A stretch of DNA of 5,959 nucleotides from Spirochaeta sp. (GTDB taxonomy: Bacteria; Spirochaetota; Spirochaetia; Sphaerochaetales; Sphaerochaetaceae), in assembly GCA_020054965.1 (NCBI GenBank), contig JAIMZO010000107.1:1-5959 (forward strand), in the 5' to 3' direction. The notes beneath the pieces are model-generated. The model saw only the letters and a program-made list of their open reading frames with translations. It was not told the origin of the DNA and did no database searches. This document shows positions 1 through 5,959 of this stretch, one piece after another (position 1 is the stretch's first letter; every line of letters starts with the position of its first letter). The position numbers and the translations under genes are program-made.

Positions 1-1034
1 CACAGGGAGCACAAGAGACCACAGATGCTGCAGATGCACCCCTTAAGGTAGGTGTCATCTACATCAGTCCCCCTGGAGATATGGGGTACTCCTACATGCA
101 TGACCAGGGCACTATTGCCATGGAAGAGCATTTCGGGAACAAGGTCGAAGTCATTCGCATGGAAGGTATCCCAGAGAATGAGAGTAGTGAACGTGTCATG
201 GAGAGCCTCATCGATGAAGGATGCAAAATCATTTTTGCAAACTCCTACAACTACCAGCAGTACATGCTCAATGTTGCTGAGAGATATCCTGATGTATACT
301 TCGAACACTGCTCCGGTTATCTCTCCGCTGACAACATGTCCAACTACTTCGGAAGAATGTATCAGATGCGCTACCTCTCCGGTATGATCGCTGCTGAAAT
401 GTCTCCTTCTGGAAAGATCGGTTATGTAGGTGCTTACAATACTCCTGAAGTTGTACGTGGAATCAACGCATTCACCCTTGGTGCACGCGCTGTAAACCCA
501 GATGCAACTGTTACCGTTGTTTGGACCAACACCTGGTTCGACCCTTCCCTCGAGCGTCAGGGCGCCGTAGCGTTGCTTGACCAGGGTTGTGACGTCATTG
601 CACAGCACCAGGATACCACCGAACCTGCAAAGGCAGCCATCGAACGCGGCAAGTATGCAATCGGTTACAATGCTGACTTCCGCAAGATAATTGGTGATGA
701 CCGCGTTCTGGTCTCCCCGATGTGGAACTGGGGCAACTACATGATTCCTGCTGTACAGAGCGTTCTTGATGGCACATGGGAAAGCCAGAGTTACTGGGGT
801 GGCCTTGAGGACGAGATGATCCATCTTTCCCCGATTTCCCCATTGGTACCACAGGATGTAGTTGATGAAGTCATGGCTGTCCAGGACAAGATCCACGATG
901 GCGAGTGGGACGTATTCTGGGGTGAGCTCAAGGACAACAATGGTGCTGTCCGCCAGAAAGCAGGCGAGAAGATGAGTGACGATGCAATGCTCACCATGGA
1001 CTGGTTTGTTGAAGGTGTTATCGGTAGCGTCTGA
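1..1034 (+). CDS. Purine-type BMP family ABC transporter substrate-binding protein (5' truncated by window edge)
   Basis: This is the extracytoplasmic binding component of a nucleobase/nucleoside importer. The first complete codon is at 3 and 343 residues are visible, ending at TGA 1032-1034. The start codon, signal peptide and any lipobox cysteine lie upstream. The visible N-terminus (QGAQETTDAADAPLKVGVIY) looks like the acidic linker of a mature lipoprotein running into the first beta strand, so the ATG at 81 is an internal Met and not the start. Family-typical stretches, counted from the codon at 3, are GDMGYSYMHDQG (about 25-36), FANSYNY (78-84), YFGRMYQMRYLSG (115-127), RGINAFTLGAR (152-162), WTNTWFDP (174-181), DVIAQHQDT (197-205), SPMWNWGNY (238-246) and MDWFVEGV near the end. 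This set matches the BMP subgroup annotated as purine-binding in alphaproteobacteria better than the PnrA/TmpC-type nucleoside binders. The ATPase and two permeases follow on the same strand. Ligand identity (adenine, other purine or nucleoside) is inferred from family resemblance only. Confidence 0.93.
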   Translation, partial: QGAQETTDAADAPLKVGVIYISPPGDMGYSYMHDQGTIAMEEHFGNKVEVIRMEGIPENESSERVMESLIDEGCKIIFANSYNYQQYMLNVAERYPDVYFEHCSGYLSADNMSNYFGRMYQMRYLSGMIAAEMSPSGKIGYVGAYNTPEVVRGINAFTLGARAVNPDATVTVVWTNTWFDPSLERQGAVALLDQGCDVIAQHQDTTEPAKAAIERGKYAIGYNADFRKIIGDDRVLVSPMWNWGNYMIPAVQSVLDGTWESQSYWGGLEDEMIHLSPISPLVPQDVVDEVMAVQDKIHDGEWDVFWGELKDNNGAVRQKAGEKMSDDAMLTMDWFVEGVIGSV

Positions 1035-1037
1035 TTT

Positions 1038-1049
1038 TAGGAATTCCTA
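1038..1049. repeat. 12-bp perfect palindrome after the binding-protein stop
   Basis: TAGGAATTCCTA is fully self-complementary and begins four bases after the stop codon of the binding-protein gene. It could be a small protein-binding site or chance. It sits immediately before, and partly overlaps, a weak CCTAT/ATAGG inverted repeat (1046-1050 with 1054-1058). The latter shares bases with the foot of the strong hairpin at 1055-1080. No function can be assigned. Confidence 0.4.
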
Positions 1050-1054
1050 TTGGA

Positions 1055-1080
1055 TAGGGGCGGGCGGCTGCCCGCCTCTA
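1055..1080 (+). promoter_or_regulatory. Strong intercistronic hairpin (possible attenuator or mRNA stabiliser)
   Basis: The arms TAGGGGCGGGC (1055-1065) and GCCCGCCTCTA (1070-1080) form an 11-bp stem with a single G-U pair (1058 with 1077) and a GGCT loop. The next eight bases, CTTGATTC, hold only four T, so this is not a textbook intrinsic terminator. A further CTTGA-T-TCAAG repeat (1081-1091) and a T-rich run (1094-1100) follow. It lies between the binding-protein and ATPase genes. In binding-protein transporters such hairpins often give partial termination or protect the upstream mRNA from 3' exonucleases, so that the binding protein exceeds the membrane parts. The stem is seen directly; the role is inferred. 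Confidence 0.6.
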
Positions 1081-1135
1081 CTTGATTCAAGACTTTTCTT
1101 GCCTTGTTTCTGAGGCAAACGTAAGTGGACAGAAC

Positions 1136-2677
1136 ATGAGTGAAATAACCACCGACGAAACACCCGTCGTGCGAATGGTCAATATAACCAAACACTTCCC
1201 CGGGGTACTGGCAAACGACCAAGTTGACCTGACCTTGCACCGCGGAGAAGTTCTCGCCTTACTTGGTGAGAACGGCGCCGGCAAGAGTACCCTGATGAAT
1301 ATGTTGGTAGGATTGTACCAGGCCGATAGTGGGGAAATTTATGTTAAGGGAGAGCTGGCAGACATCAACTCCCCGCAGGACTCGATGGCCCTAGGGATTG
1401 GCATGATCCACCAGGAATTCATGCTGGTAGGGAACATGAGTGTAGCAGAGAACATTGTCCTGGGCATGAAGGACCTTCCTTTTGTACCACCCATGGCAGA
1501 GATACACGAAAAGATAACGGAGCTGAGCAAGCGCTATGGCTTACAAGTCTATCCGGATAAGATAATTCAGGATCTTTCCGTTGGGGAGCAACAGCGTGTA
1601 GAAATATTGAAGTTGTTGTACCGAGGGGCTGATATTCTCATTCTTGATGAACCTACAGCAGTGCTTACTCCTGGGGAAGCAAGAGATTTGAATGAGATCC
1701 TGAAAAAGATGCTCGCCGAAGGCAAGAGCGCTATCTTCATTACCCACAAGATGGATGAGGTAATGGAGTTCAGCCATACTGTCCAAGTACTGAGACGAGG
1801 GAAAAGTGTATCAGTCTGTCCTACCAAATCGATCAAACGGGTACAGGACCTGGCCAACATGATGGTAGGTCGTGATGTACTCTTCTCCTTGGAACGTGGC
1901 CCGTACAACCCAGGGGAAATCAAGGTCGAGGTGAAGGACCTTCTCGTTCTGCCTGTAGGGGGTGGAAAACCGGTTCTGGACAATGTCTCCTTCTCAATTC
2001 GTGGTGGGGAAATTTTCGGTATCGCTGGTGTTGCAGGTAATGGCCAGCAACAGTTGACTGAGGCCATCACAGGGCTTCTGAAAGTCAACAGTGGAACCAT
2101 TTACCTCAACGGAAAGGATATGACGAACAAGACTCCATTGCAGATCATCAAGACAGGGGTAAGTCATATCCCCGCCGACCGGGGAAGAATGGGTGTGGTC
2201 GGGGACATGAGTGTGGGAGATAATCTCTCGATGAAGAAATATCGTACGACTGAACTCTCTCAACACAATATCATCAAGCGGGGCTTGGTCCGGAAGTTTG
2301 CAGACCGCCTCATTGATTTGTTCGCCATCAAGACCCCCAACCAGGATACTTCGGTGAAATTCCTGAGCGGAGGGAATATCCAGAAAACGATTCTTGCACG
2401 AGAGATTGACTCCTGTGGAGGCATCCTTGTAGCAGTATACCCTTCCCGAGGACTTGATGTTGGAGCCACAGAAGCAGTGCGCCAAAACCTGATCAAGCAA
2501 AGGGACAAGGGGAGTGCAGTCCTGCTGGTCAGTGAGGAGCTGGAAGAGCTGTTGATGGTTGCGGACAAGATTGCAGTCATGTTTGAAGGAAGAATTATGG
2601 ATATCGTAGATGCAAAGGACGCAAAAACCGAGGAACTTGGCATGTTGATGGCAGGTGTTGAAAGGAGGGATATATGA
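1136..2677 (+). CDS. Nucleoside/purine ABC importer ATPase with two ATP-binding domains
   Basis: This cytoplasmic energy-coupling subunit has 513 residues, the usual length for the RbsA/NupA-like double ATPases. Domain 1 is complete: Walker A GENGAGKST (44-52), Q-loop Gln93, signature LSVGEQQ (147-153), Walker B ILILDEPTA (167-175) with Glu172, and H-loop His204. Domain 2 is the degenerate half expected in this family. GVAGNGQQQ (298-306) replaces Walker A and lacks the GKS/T lysine, LSGGNIQK (410-417) is a good signature, the Walker B region (430-436) lacks Asp-Glu, PSRGLDVGA (436-444) follows, and VSEELEE (465-471) replaces the H-loop. Thus one site should hydrolyse ATP. ATG 1136 was chosen because family similarity begins just after it and a weak GTGGA sits seven bases upstream. 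An in-frame TTG at 1082 would add 18 residues but has no ribosome site. The stop overlaps the next start (ATGA, 2674-2677). Automatic annotation may call it a ribose or simple-sugar ATPase; the neighbours point to purines or nucleosides. Confidence 0.95.
   Translation: MSEITTDETPVVRMVNITKHFPGVLANDQVDLTLHRGEVLALLGENGAGKSTLMNMLVGLYQADSGEIYVKGELADINSPQDSMALGIGMIHQEFMLVGNMSVAENIVLGMKDLPFVPPMAEIHEKITELSKRYGLQVYPDKIIQDLSVGEQQRVEILKLLYRGADILILDEPTAVLTPGEARDLNEILKKMLAEGKSAIFITHKMDEVMEFSHTVQVLRRGKSVSVCPTKSIKRVQDLANMMVGRDVLFSLERGPYNPGEIKVEVKDLLVLPVGGGKPVLDNVSFSIRGGEIFGIAGVAGNGQQQLTEAITGLLKVNSGTIYLNGKDMTNKTPLQIIKTGVSHIPADRGRMGVVGDMSVGDNLSMKKYRTTELSQHNIIKRGLVRKFADRLIDLFAIKTPNQDTSVKFLSGGNIQKTILAREIDSCGGILVAVYPSRGLDVGATEAVRQNLIKQRDKGSAVLLVSEELEELLMVADKIAVMFEGRIMDIVDAKDAKTEELGMLMAGVERRDI
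2661..2670 (+). promoter_or_regulatory. Strong Shine-Dalgarno sequence for permease 1
   Basis: AAAGGAGGGA contains the full AGGAGG core (2663-2668), five bases before ATG 2674. It lies inside the last codons of the ATPase gene. With the ATGA overlap it supports translational coupling and fixes the permease start. Confidence 0.85.
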
Positions 2678-3741
2678 AATTCCGCTTGGAAAAGCGCGAC
2701 TACCGATCCACCAGAATGGCGGTACTCGTCCCCGTAGTCAGCCTGCTGGTCTCATTTGTCCTGGGAGCTGTCGTACTGCTTATATCTGATGCGAATCCAT
2801 TTCAGGCCTATGCAGCTATGATCAAGGGAGCCTTCGGCAGCCAGACAAAATTGCAATACACGTTGGTGAAATCCATCCCCTTGCTCCTCTGCGGTCTTGC
2901 TGTGGGAATAGCATTCCGTTTGAAGTTCTGGAATATTGGCGCTGAAGGGCAGTATGTCGCTGGTGTCATCGGTATTACCTGGGTCATGCAGTTCTGGACA
3001 TTCCTTCCAACCGCACTGCTTTTGCCGGTTGGTATGGTCGTCGGGATCCTGTTCGGAGCCTTGTGGGGAGGTATCCCCGGTGTATTGAAGGCTCAGTGGA
3101 GTGTGGACGAGACACTCACCACGCTGATGATGAACTATATCATCATCGGCTTTGCTGAATATCTGTATTTCAATGCATGGAAGGCTCCCAGGGGAAATAT
3201 GGGAACAGTGCTCTATCCCAAGGAAGCCTGGCTTCCCAGAATCTGGGGCCGAGTACATGGAGGCATTTTCTTTGCACTGATCCTTGTGGGCATTCTCTGG
3301 TTTGTCTTGTATAAGACACGTTGGGGATTCGAGCTGAATATGATCGGTAAGAACAAACGTGCAGCAGAGTGCCAGGGAGTCTCGATCAAGAAGAACATCA
3401 TCCTGGCCATGTTGCTCAGTGGAGCAATTGCCGGTTTGGCTGGTGTTATCGATGCGGCAGCAGTTACGCACCAGTTGACCAAGGGAGTGGATGCAGGATA
3501 CGGGTTTACCGGTATTATCATTGCCTGGATGAGTGGCCTCAACCCATTCATATCCATTGTGGTCTCAGTTATCATGGCCGCTCTCGAAACGGGTAGTGAT
3601 GCTTTGCAGATGACCTTGAAACTGCCCAATGCGATGGGCGCAGTTTTGCAAGGCCTGATACTCATCCCTTTGCTGGCAGGCAATATCTTTATCGAGTACC
3701 GACTGCTTGTCATCAAAACCCGTAAGGAGGTTACTGCATGA
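2674..3741 (+). CDS. ABC transporter permease 1 (NupB/YufP-like, BPD_transp_2 family)
   Basis: This is an inner-membrane permease of 355 residues, one half of the translocation pore. A basic N-terminus (KFRLEKRDYRSTR) precedes a long hydrophobic helix at about 16-37, and several more helices follow to the C-terminus. Diagnostic stretches are NIGAEGQ (87-93), the hallmark of the first permease in nucleoside/purine BMP systems, VDETLTTLMMNYI (144-156), and the cytoplasmic loop GKNKRAAECQGV (225-236), which probably forms the coupling contact with the ATPase. Compared with the GxNxxAA pattern of this loop in homologues, it is intact. The gene overlaps both neighbours by four bases and is preceded by a near-consensus ribosome site, so it should be co-translated with the ATPase and permease 2. 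Family assignment is firm; substrate is inferred from the operon. Confidence 0.94.
   Translation: MKFRLEKRDYRSTRMAVLVPVVSLLVSFVLGAVVLLISDANPFQAYAAMIKGAFGSQTKLQYTLVKSIPLLLCGLAVGIAFRLKFWNIGAEGQYVAGVIGITWVMQFWTFLPTALLLPVGMVVGILFGALWGGIPGVLKAQWSVDETLTTLMMNYIIIGFAEYLYFNAWKAPRGNMGTVLYPKEAWLPRIWGRVHGGIFFALILVGILWFVLYKTRWGFELNMIGKNKRAAECQGVSIKKNIILAMLLSGAIAGLAGVIDAAAVTHQLTKGVDAGYGFTGIIIAWMSGLNPFISIVVSVIMAALETGSDALQMTLKLPNAMGAVLQGLILIPLLAGNIFIEYRLLVIKTRKEVTA
3723..3730 (+). promoter_or_regulatory. Strong Shine-Dalgarno sequence for permease 2
   Basis: TAAGGAGG ends seven bases before ATG 3738. A second in-frame ATG at 3744 (codon 3) would be thirteen bases away, so 3738 is the better start. The site is embedded in the end of the permease 1 gene. 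Confidence 0.85.
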
Positions 3742-4709
3742 ACATGCTTGATTTCATCACAAAACTACTAGCGGCAACATTGGCCATGGGGACCTCCCTT
3801 GCGTATGCAACCTTGGGAGAGGTCTATACCCAGAAGACAGGGATACTGAACCTTGGAATGGAAGGCATCATGCTCATGGGAGCCCTTGCCGGATTCACCA
3901 CTGCGTTCAATACCGGTAATCTGTATCTAGCGCTGATGATGGCGATGCTGGTGGGCGGGTTCTTCAGCCTCATCCATGCATTCCTCTGTATTACGATGAG
4001 GGCCAATCAGGTTCCGGCAGGTCTTGCCATCACCATGTTCGGTACCGGTCTTGCCAATTTCCTGGGGGAACGTCTTGGACCTGCATCCAATGGATACAAC
4101 CTCACCGGTATGAACATCCCTGACAAGTTCAGCAACATTGCAATCCCATTCTTGAGTGATATCCCCATCCTCGGGGCACTCTTTGATGTGAGTTTGCTTA
4201 CCTACGCACTCTACGTTCTCATTCCATTTGCCTGGTTCTTCATGTACAAGACCAAGCATGGCATGGTGGTCCGTGCTGTAGGGGAGAATCCAAGAACGGC
4301 AGCATCGATGGGTATCTCGGTTACCAAGATCCGCTATCTATACACCGTAATTGGAGGTATGCTTGCTGGTCTTGGTGGCGCTTGTCTATCTCTGAGTTTC
4401 ACTCCCAGCTGGAATGAAGGCATGACTGGAGGCAAAGGATGGATTGTAATCGCCTTGGTTATCTTCTCCACCTGGAATCCGGCGCGTGTAGTAATTGGAA
4501 CACTGGTCTTTGGTGGTATCACCAGTTTGCAGTTCAGCCTACAGGCTGCTGGACTGAAGATGGTCATCCCAAGCCAGTTTCTTGGATTCTCGCCGTATCT
4601 GATCACACTTGTTGCATTGGTTGCCATGACTATCATCAACCAGAAGAAAAAAGGTTCATTCGCCTCTCCTTCTGCATTGGGTACATCGTTTGCCATAGAC
4701 GACAAATAA
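3738..4709 (+). CDS. ABC transporter permease 2 (NupC/YufQ-like, BPD_transp_2 family)
   Basis: This second inner-membrane permease of 323 residues should pair with permease 1 to form an asymmetric pore. Recognisable family stretches are TLGEVYTQKTGILNLGMEG (25-43), where NLGMEG is the counterpart of NIGAEGQ in its partner, RANQVPAGLAI (88-98), and the cytoplasmic coupling loop RAVGENPRTAASMGI (179-193). Hydrophobic segments run throughout. The protein ends in a polar tail containing QKKKGSF. It is shorter than permease 1 and lacks its extended basic N-terminus, as is normal for this subunit. The start overlaps the permease 1 stop (ATGA), the stop is TAA 4707-4709, and a hairpin 24 bases later probably ends the operon. 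Two dissimilar permeases next to one double ATPase and a BMP protein is the standard layout for purine/nucleoside importers, whereas ribose-type systems often use a single permease gene. Confidence 0.94.
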   Translation: MNMLDFITKLLAATLAMGTSLAYATLGEVYTQKTGILNLGMEGIMLMGALAGFTTAFNTGNLYLALMMAMLVGGFFSLIHAFLCITMRANQVPAGLAITMFGTGLANFLGERLGPASNGYNLTGMNIPDKFSNIAIPFLSDIPILGALFDVSLLTYALYVLIPFAWFFMYKTKHGMVVRAVGENPRTAASMGISVTKIRYLYTVIGGMLAGLGGACLSLSFTPSWNEGMTGGKGWIVIALVIFSTWNPARVVIGTLVFGGITSLQFSLQAAGLKMVIPSQFLGFSPYLITLVALVAMTIINQKKKGSFASPSALGTSFAIDDK

Positions 4710-4733
4710 TCACCTCGATCAATCTGCCATCAA

Positions 4734-4755
4734 GAGGGGGCCTTCGGGTCCCCTT
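4734..4755 (+). terminator. Probable operon terminator hairpin with UUCG tetraloop
   Basis: GGGGGCC (4736-4742) pairs with GGTCCCC (4747-4753) around TTCG, with one G-U pair (4740 with 4749) and an extra A-T pair (4735 with 4754). The C(UUCG)G cap is an exceptionally stable loop. The tail (TTCCCCTTGCTT) is pyrimidine-rich but broken by C runs, so termination strength is uncertain. Its place 24 bases after the last permease stop and before ybaK supports a terminator role. Confidence 0.65.
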
Positions 4756-4763
4756 CCCCTTGC

Positions 4764-4792
4764 TTGCACACCTGCTTGCAAACAAGTACCAT
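4764..4792 (+). promoter_or_regulatory. Weak candidate promoter for ybaK (leaderless arrangement)
   Basis: TTGCAC (4764-4769) and TACCAT (4787-4792) are 17 bases apart, with three and four matches to the sigma-70 hexamers. Transcription would then begin at or next to ATG 4799, giving a leaderless message, which would fit the absence of a Shine-Dalgarno sequence there. TGCTTGCA also occurs twice here (4761-4768 and 4773-4780, 12 bases apart). The match is poor and could be chance; readthrough from the transporter operon is the alternative. Confidence 0.25.
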
Positions 4793-4798
4793 ACTCCC

Positions 4799-5266
4799 AT
4801 GAAAAAGACCAATGCCATGCGAATCCTGGAGGCACAAGCCATTCCCTATGAGGTAGTGGAATATGCATGGGATGAAGAGCATCTTGATGCAGTGCATGCA
4901 AGTAAGGTTGCAGGTTTGGAACCTTCACAGGTTTTCAAGACAATCGTGCTGGAAGATAGTGAGAAACAGATATTTGTATTCTGCCTTCCTGCAGACTTTT
5001 CTGTCAGCCTGAAGAAGGTGAAAGCATTGACGGGCAGTAAGGATATTGAGTTGTTGAAACTTGACCGGTTACAGTCTGTAACGGGATATATACGTGGAGG
5101 TTGCAGCCCCTTGGGAATGAAAAGACAATTCCCTACCTACATCGAGGAAGTCGCCCGACTTGAACCGTATATCCATGTGAGTGCAGGAATGCGTGGCCTG
5201 CAGCTGAGAATCAAACCTGAAGACCTCGTAACAGCAACACAGGGACAGTTTGCAGACTTTACTTAG
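4799..5266 (+). CDS. ybaK: YbaK/EbsC-type Cys-tRNA(Pro) deacylase
   Basis: This is a cytoplasmic trans-editing enzyme that hydrolyses cysteine mischarged on tRNA-Pro by prolyl-tRNA synthetase. The 155-residue length is typical of stand-alone YbaK proteins. The start MKKTNAMRIL matches the family pattern, EEHLDA (26-31) is conserved, QVFKT (44-48) carries the family's functional lysine at 47, and YIRGGCSPLGMK (96-107) is the glycine-rich signature of YbaK. SAGMRGLQL near the C-terminus is also typical. ATG 4799 is chosen by similarity. The open frame runs far upstream into the permease 2 gene, but that part has no family resemblance. No ribosome site is visible before 4799; a second in-frame ATG at 4817 (Met7) is preceded by GAAAAAGA but would remove conserved residues. 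It is separated from the transporter by a hairpin and is probably an independent housekeeping gene. The TAG stop overlaps the convergent gene's stop. Confidence 0.93.
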   Translation: MKKTNAMRILEAQAIPYEVVEYAWDEEHLDAVHASKVAGLEPSQVFKTIVLEDSEKQIFVFCLPADFSVSLKKVKALTGSKDIELLKLDRLQSVTGYIRGGCSPLGMKRQFPTYIEEVARLEPYIHVSAGMRGLQLRIKPEDLVTATQGQFADFT

Positions 5267-5959
5267 TCATGTCTATTATGACTGGTGAAATATCTCCTGA
5301 GACGCAGGGAAAGAGAGACGGCAACCATGAACAACAGGATAATTATTGCCGATACCAAAAGACTGCTTGCCCAACGAAGATGAACTGCGCCTGTTTGGTA
5401 GCGGGTCAGCGCACCATCAAACACTGCACTGGCAATGAAAAGAACCACCATTGACCCGAGTACAATATCTGCAATGGGAATCCTGTTTCCCTTTCTATTG
5501 GCAAACCAAAAGAGGAACAGAGAGAATCCAACCAAGAGTGCCAGGAGTGTGGGAATGGCTACAGGAAGAAACCAGGTAAAGGAACCAGAGACAACCACGT
5601 TAATAAGCGCTATATAGAAAAGAGTGGCCAATACACAGAGTGCTGTACTTCCCTTCACATGCTTCTTTGCCGATCTGGTCCAAGGAAACACCCCATACAT
5701 CCAGAACATTGCAATACCACCAGCTGCAACGAGTGACCAATCCCACGTGAGATCATACCCATCGAGGCCAAGAAGCAAGATCGCAGCAATCAGGCTTTGC
5801 CAGCTTGCATGATTGACATAATGAGGTTTTGCCAGAACGATGGAAACGAGGCTTAGGGCAGCCATGGCTATGGAGAACTGTTTAATGAATGCATACGCAA
5901 AGGCTCCAGAAATGATGAGGGTGAGCCCAACGGTAATCTCGCTGGCCACAAACAAGGCC
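5263..5959 (-). CDS. Multi-pass membrane protein of unknown function (5' end probably outside window)
   Basis: I do not recognise this protein with confidence. The minus-strand frame is open from the right edge to TAA (complement of 5263-5265). The first in-window candidate start is a TTG (complement of 5953-5955) with no ribosome site, and the frame continues through the last complete codon, so the gene very likely begins beyond 5959. Counting from that TTG there are 230 residues with about eight hydrophobic segments (roughly 7-24, 27-42, 52-66, 73-91, 104-122, 128-151, 160-181, 195-217). A basic loop RSAKKHVKG (94-102), a proline-bearing segment TWFLPVAIP (127-135) and a basic C-terminal tail (RLRRYFTSHNRHD) are visible. 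There is no ATP-binding, protease or transporter motif that I can name. Its composition, with charged residues confined to loops and periodic hydrophobic blocks, supports a real coding gene. The overall plan loosely recalls DUF6320-like zinc-ribbon membrane proteins, but this is recollection and no zinc ribbon is in view. Confidence 0.8.
   Translation of the reverse strand, partial: ALFVASEITVGLTLIISGAFAYAFIKQFSIAMAALSLVSIVLAKPHYVNHASWQSLIAAILLLGLDGYDLTWDWSLVAAGGIAMFWMYGVFPWTRSAKKHVKGSTALCVLATLFYIALINVVVSGSFTWFLPVAIPTLLALLVGFSLFLFWFANRKGNRIPIADIVLGSMVVLFIASAVFDGALTRYQTGAVHLRWASSLLVSAIIILLFMVAVSLSLRLRRYFTSHNRHD

Noticed and set aside
52..387. 111-residue plus-strand frame in the binding-protein region
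   Set aside because: It overlaps the conserved BMP coding frame out of phase and its Ser/Thr/Met-rich translation has no recognisable domain.
1082..1135. TTG-initiated 18-residue extension of the ATPase
   Set aside because: No ribosome site precedes TTG 1082, it falls in the inverted repeat just after the hairpin, and family similarity starts after ATG 1136.
1567..2500. Antisense open frames of 177 and 168 residues opposite the ATPase gene
   Set aside because: Both are shadows of a conserved ATPase with low-complexity Ser/Thr/Pro-rich or unremarkable translations and no supporting ribosome site.
298..2500. Possible loss-of-function of the ATPase because its second domain lacks Walker A lysine and Walker B Asp-Glu
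   Set aside because: Degenerate second ATP sites are normal in this family; domain 1 retains all catalytic residues, so this is not a defect.
2752..3471. Long antisense open frame (239 residues) opposite permease 1
   Set aside because: It is complementary to a firmly identified membrane protein gene, is polar and rich in Cys, His and Gln as expected of a shadow frame, and has no family signature.
4439..4798. Long in-frame upstream extension of ybaK overlapping the permease 2 gene
   Set aside because: The translated extension has no resemblance to YbaK or any family, lies in another frame of a well-supported permease, and runs through the terminator hairpin.
1..5959. Search for CRISPR, tRNA/rRNA, insertion sequence ends, attachment sites or a riboswitch
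   Set aside because: No spaced repeat array, tRNA-like cloverleaf, transposase or long terminal repeat was seen, and the region before the binding-protein gene, where a purine riboswitch would lie, is outside the window.

Overview
The window is a compact bacterial chromosomal segment of roughly even base composition, with no sign of mobile DNA, phage, CRISPR or RNA genes. About 4.7 kb is a one-direction import operon of the BMP/purine-nucleoside ABC family. The gene order (lipoprotein binding protein, double ATPase, two different permeases), the near-perfect AGGAGG ribosome sites and the general look of the proteins would suit a free-living spirochaete such as Sphaerochaeta or a relative. That assignment is an impression from memory, not a search result, and a Firmicute or another group with the same operon is not excluded.

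Layout. 1-1034 (+): 3' part of a purine-type BMP substrate-binding protein whose signal peptide lies before the window. 1035-1135: a spacer of about 100 bases packed with inverted repeats, including an 11-bp GC-rich hairpin without a good U tract. 1136-2677 (+): a 513-residue double-domain ATPase. 2674-3741 (+) and 3738-4709 (+): two BPD_transp_2-type permeases. Each of these three genes overlaps the next by ATGA, and each permease has a strong Shine-Dalgarno sequence. 4734-4755: a UUCG-capped hairpin, the probable end of the operon. 4799-5266 (+): a YbaK/EbsC-type Cys-tRNA(Pro) deacylase without a visible ribosome site. 5263-5959 (-): most of an unrecognised multi-pass membrane protein, convergent with ybaK and sharing four bases with its stop codon. 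Its 5' end is probably beyond the window.

How the genes work together. The binding protein should capture a purine base or nucleoside outside the membrane and deliver it to the heterodimer of the two permeases. The ATPase, with one canonical and one degenerate ATP site, powers import. The hairpin after the binding-protein gene is a plausible device for making more binding protein than membrane components. The deacylase is a translation quality-control enzyme with no evident functional link to the transporter.

I found no convincing undescribed system. The points most worth checking are the structured spacer 1038-1091, the unknown membrane protein, the missing ribosome site of ybaK, and the overlapping convergent stop codons.
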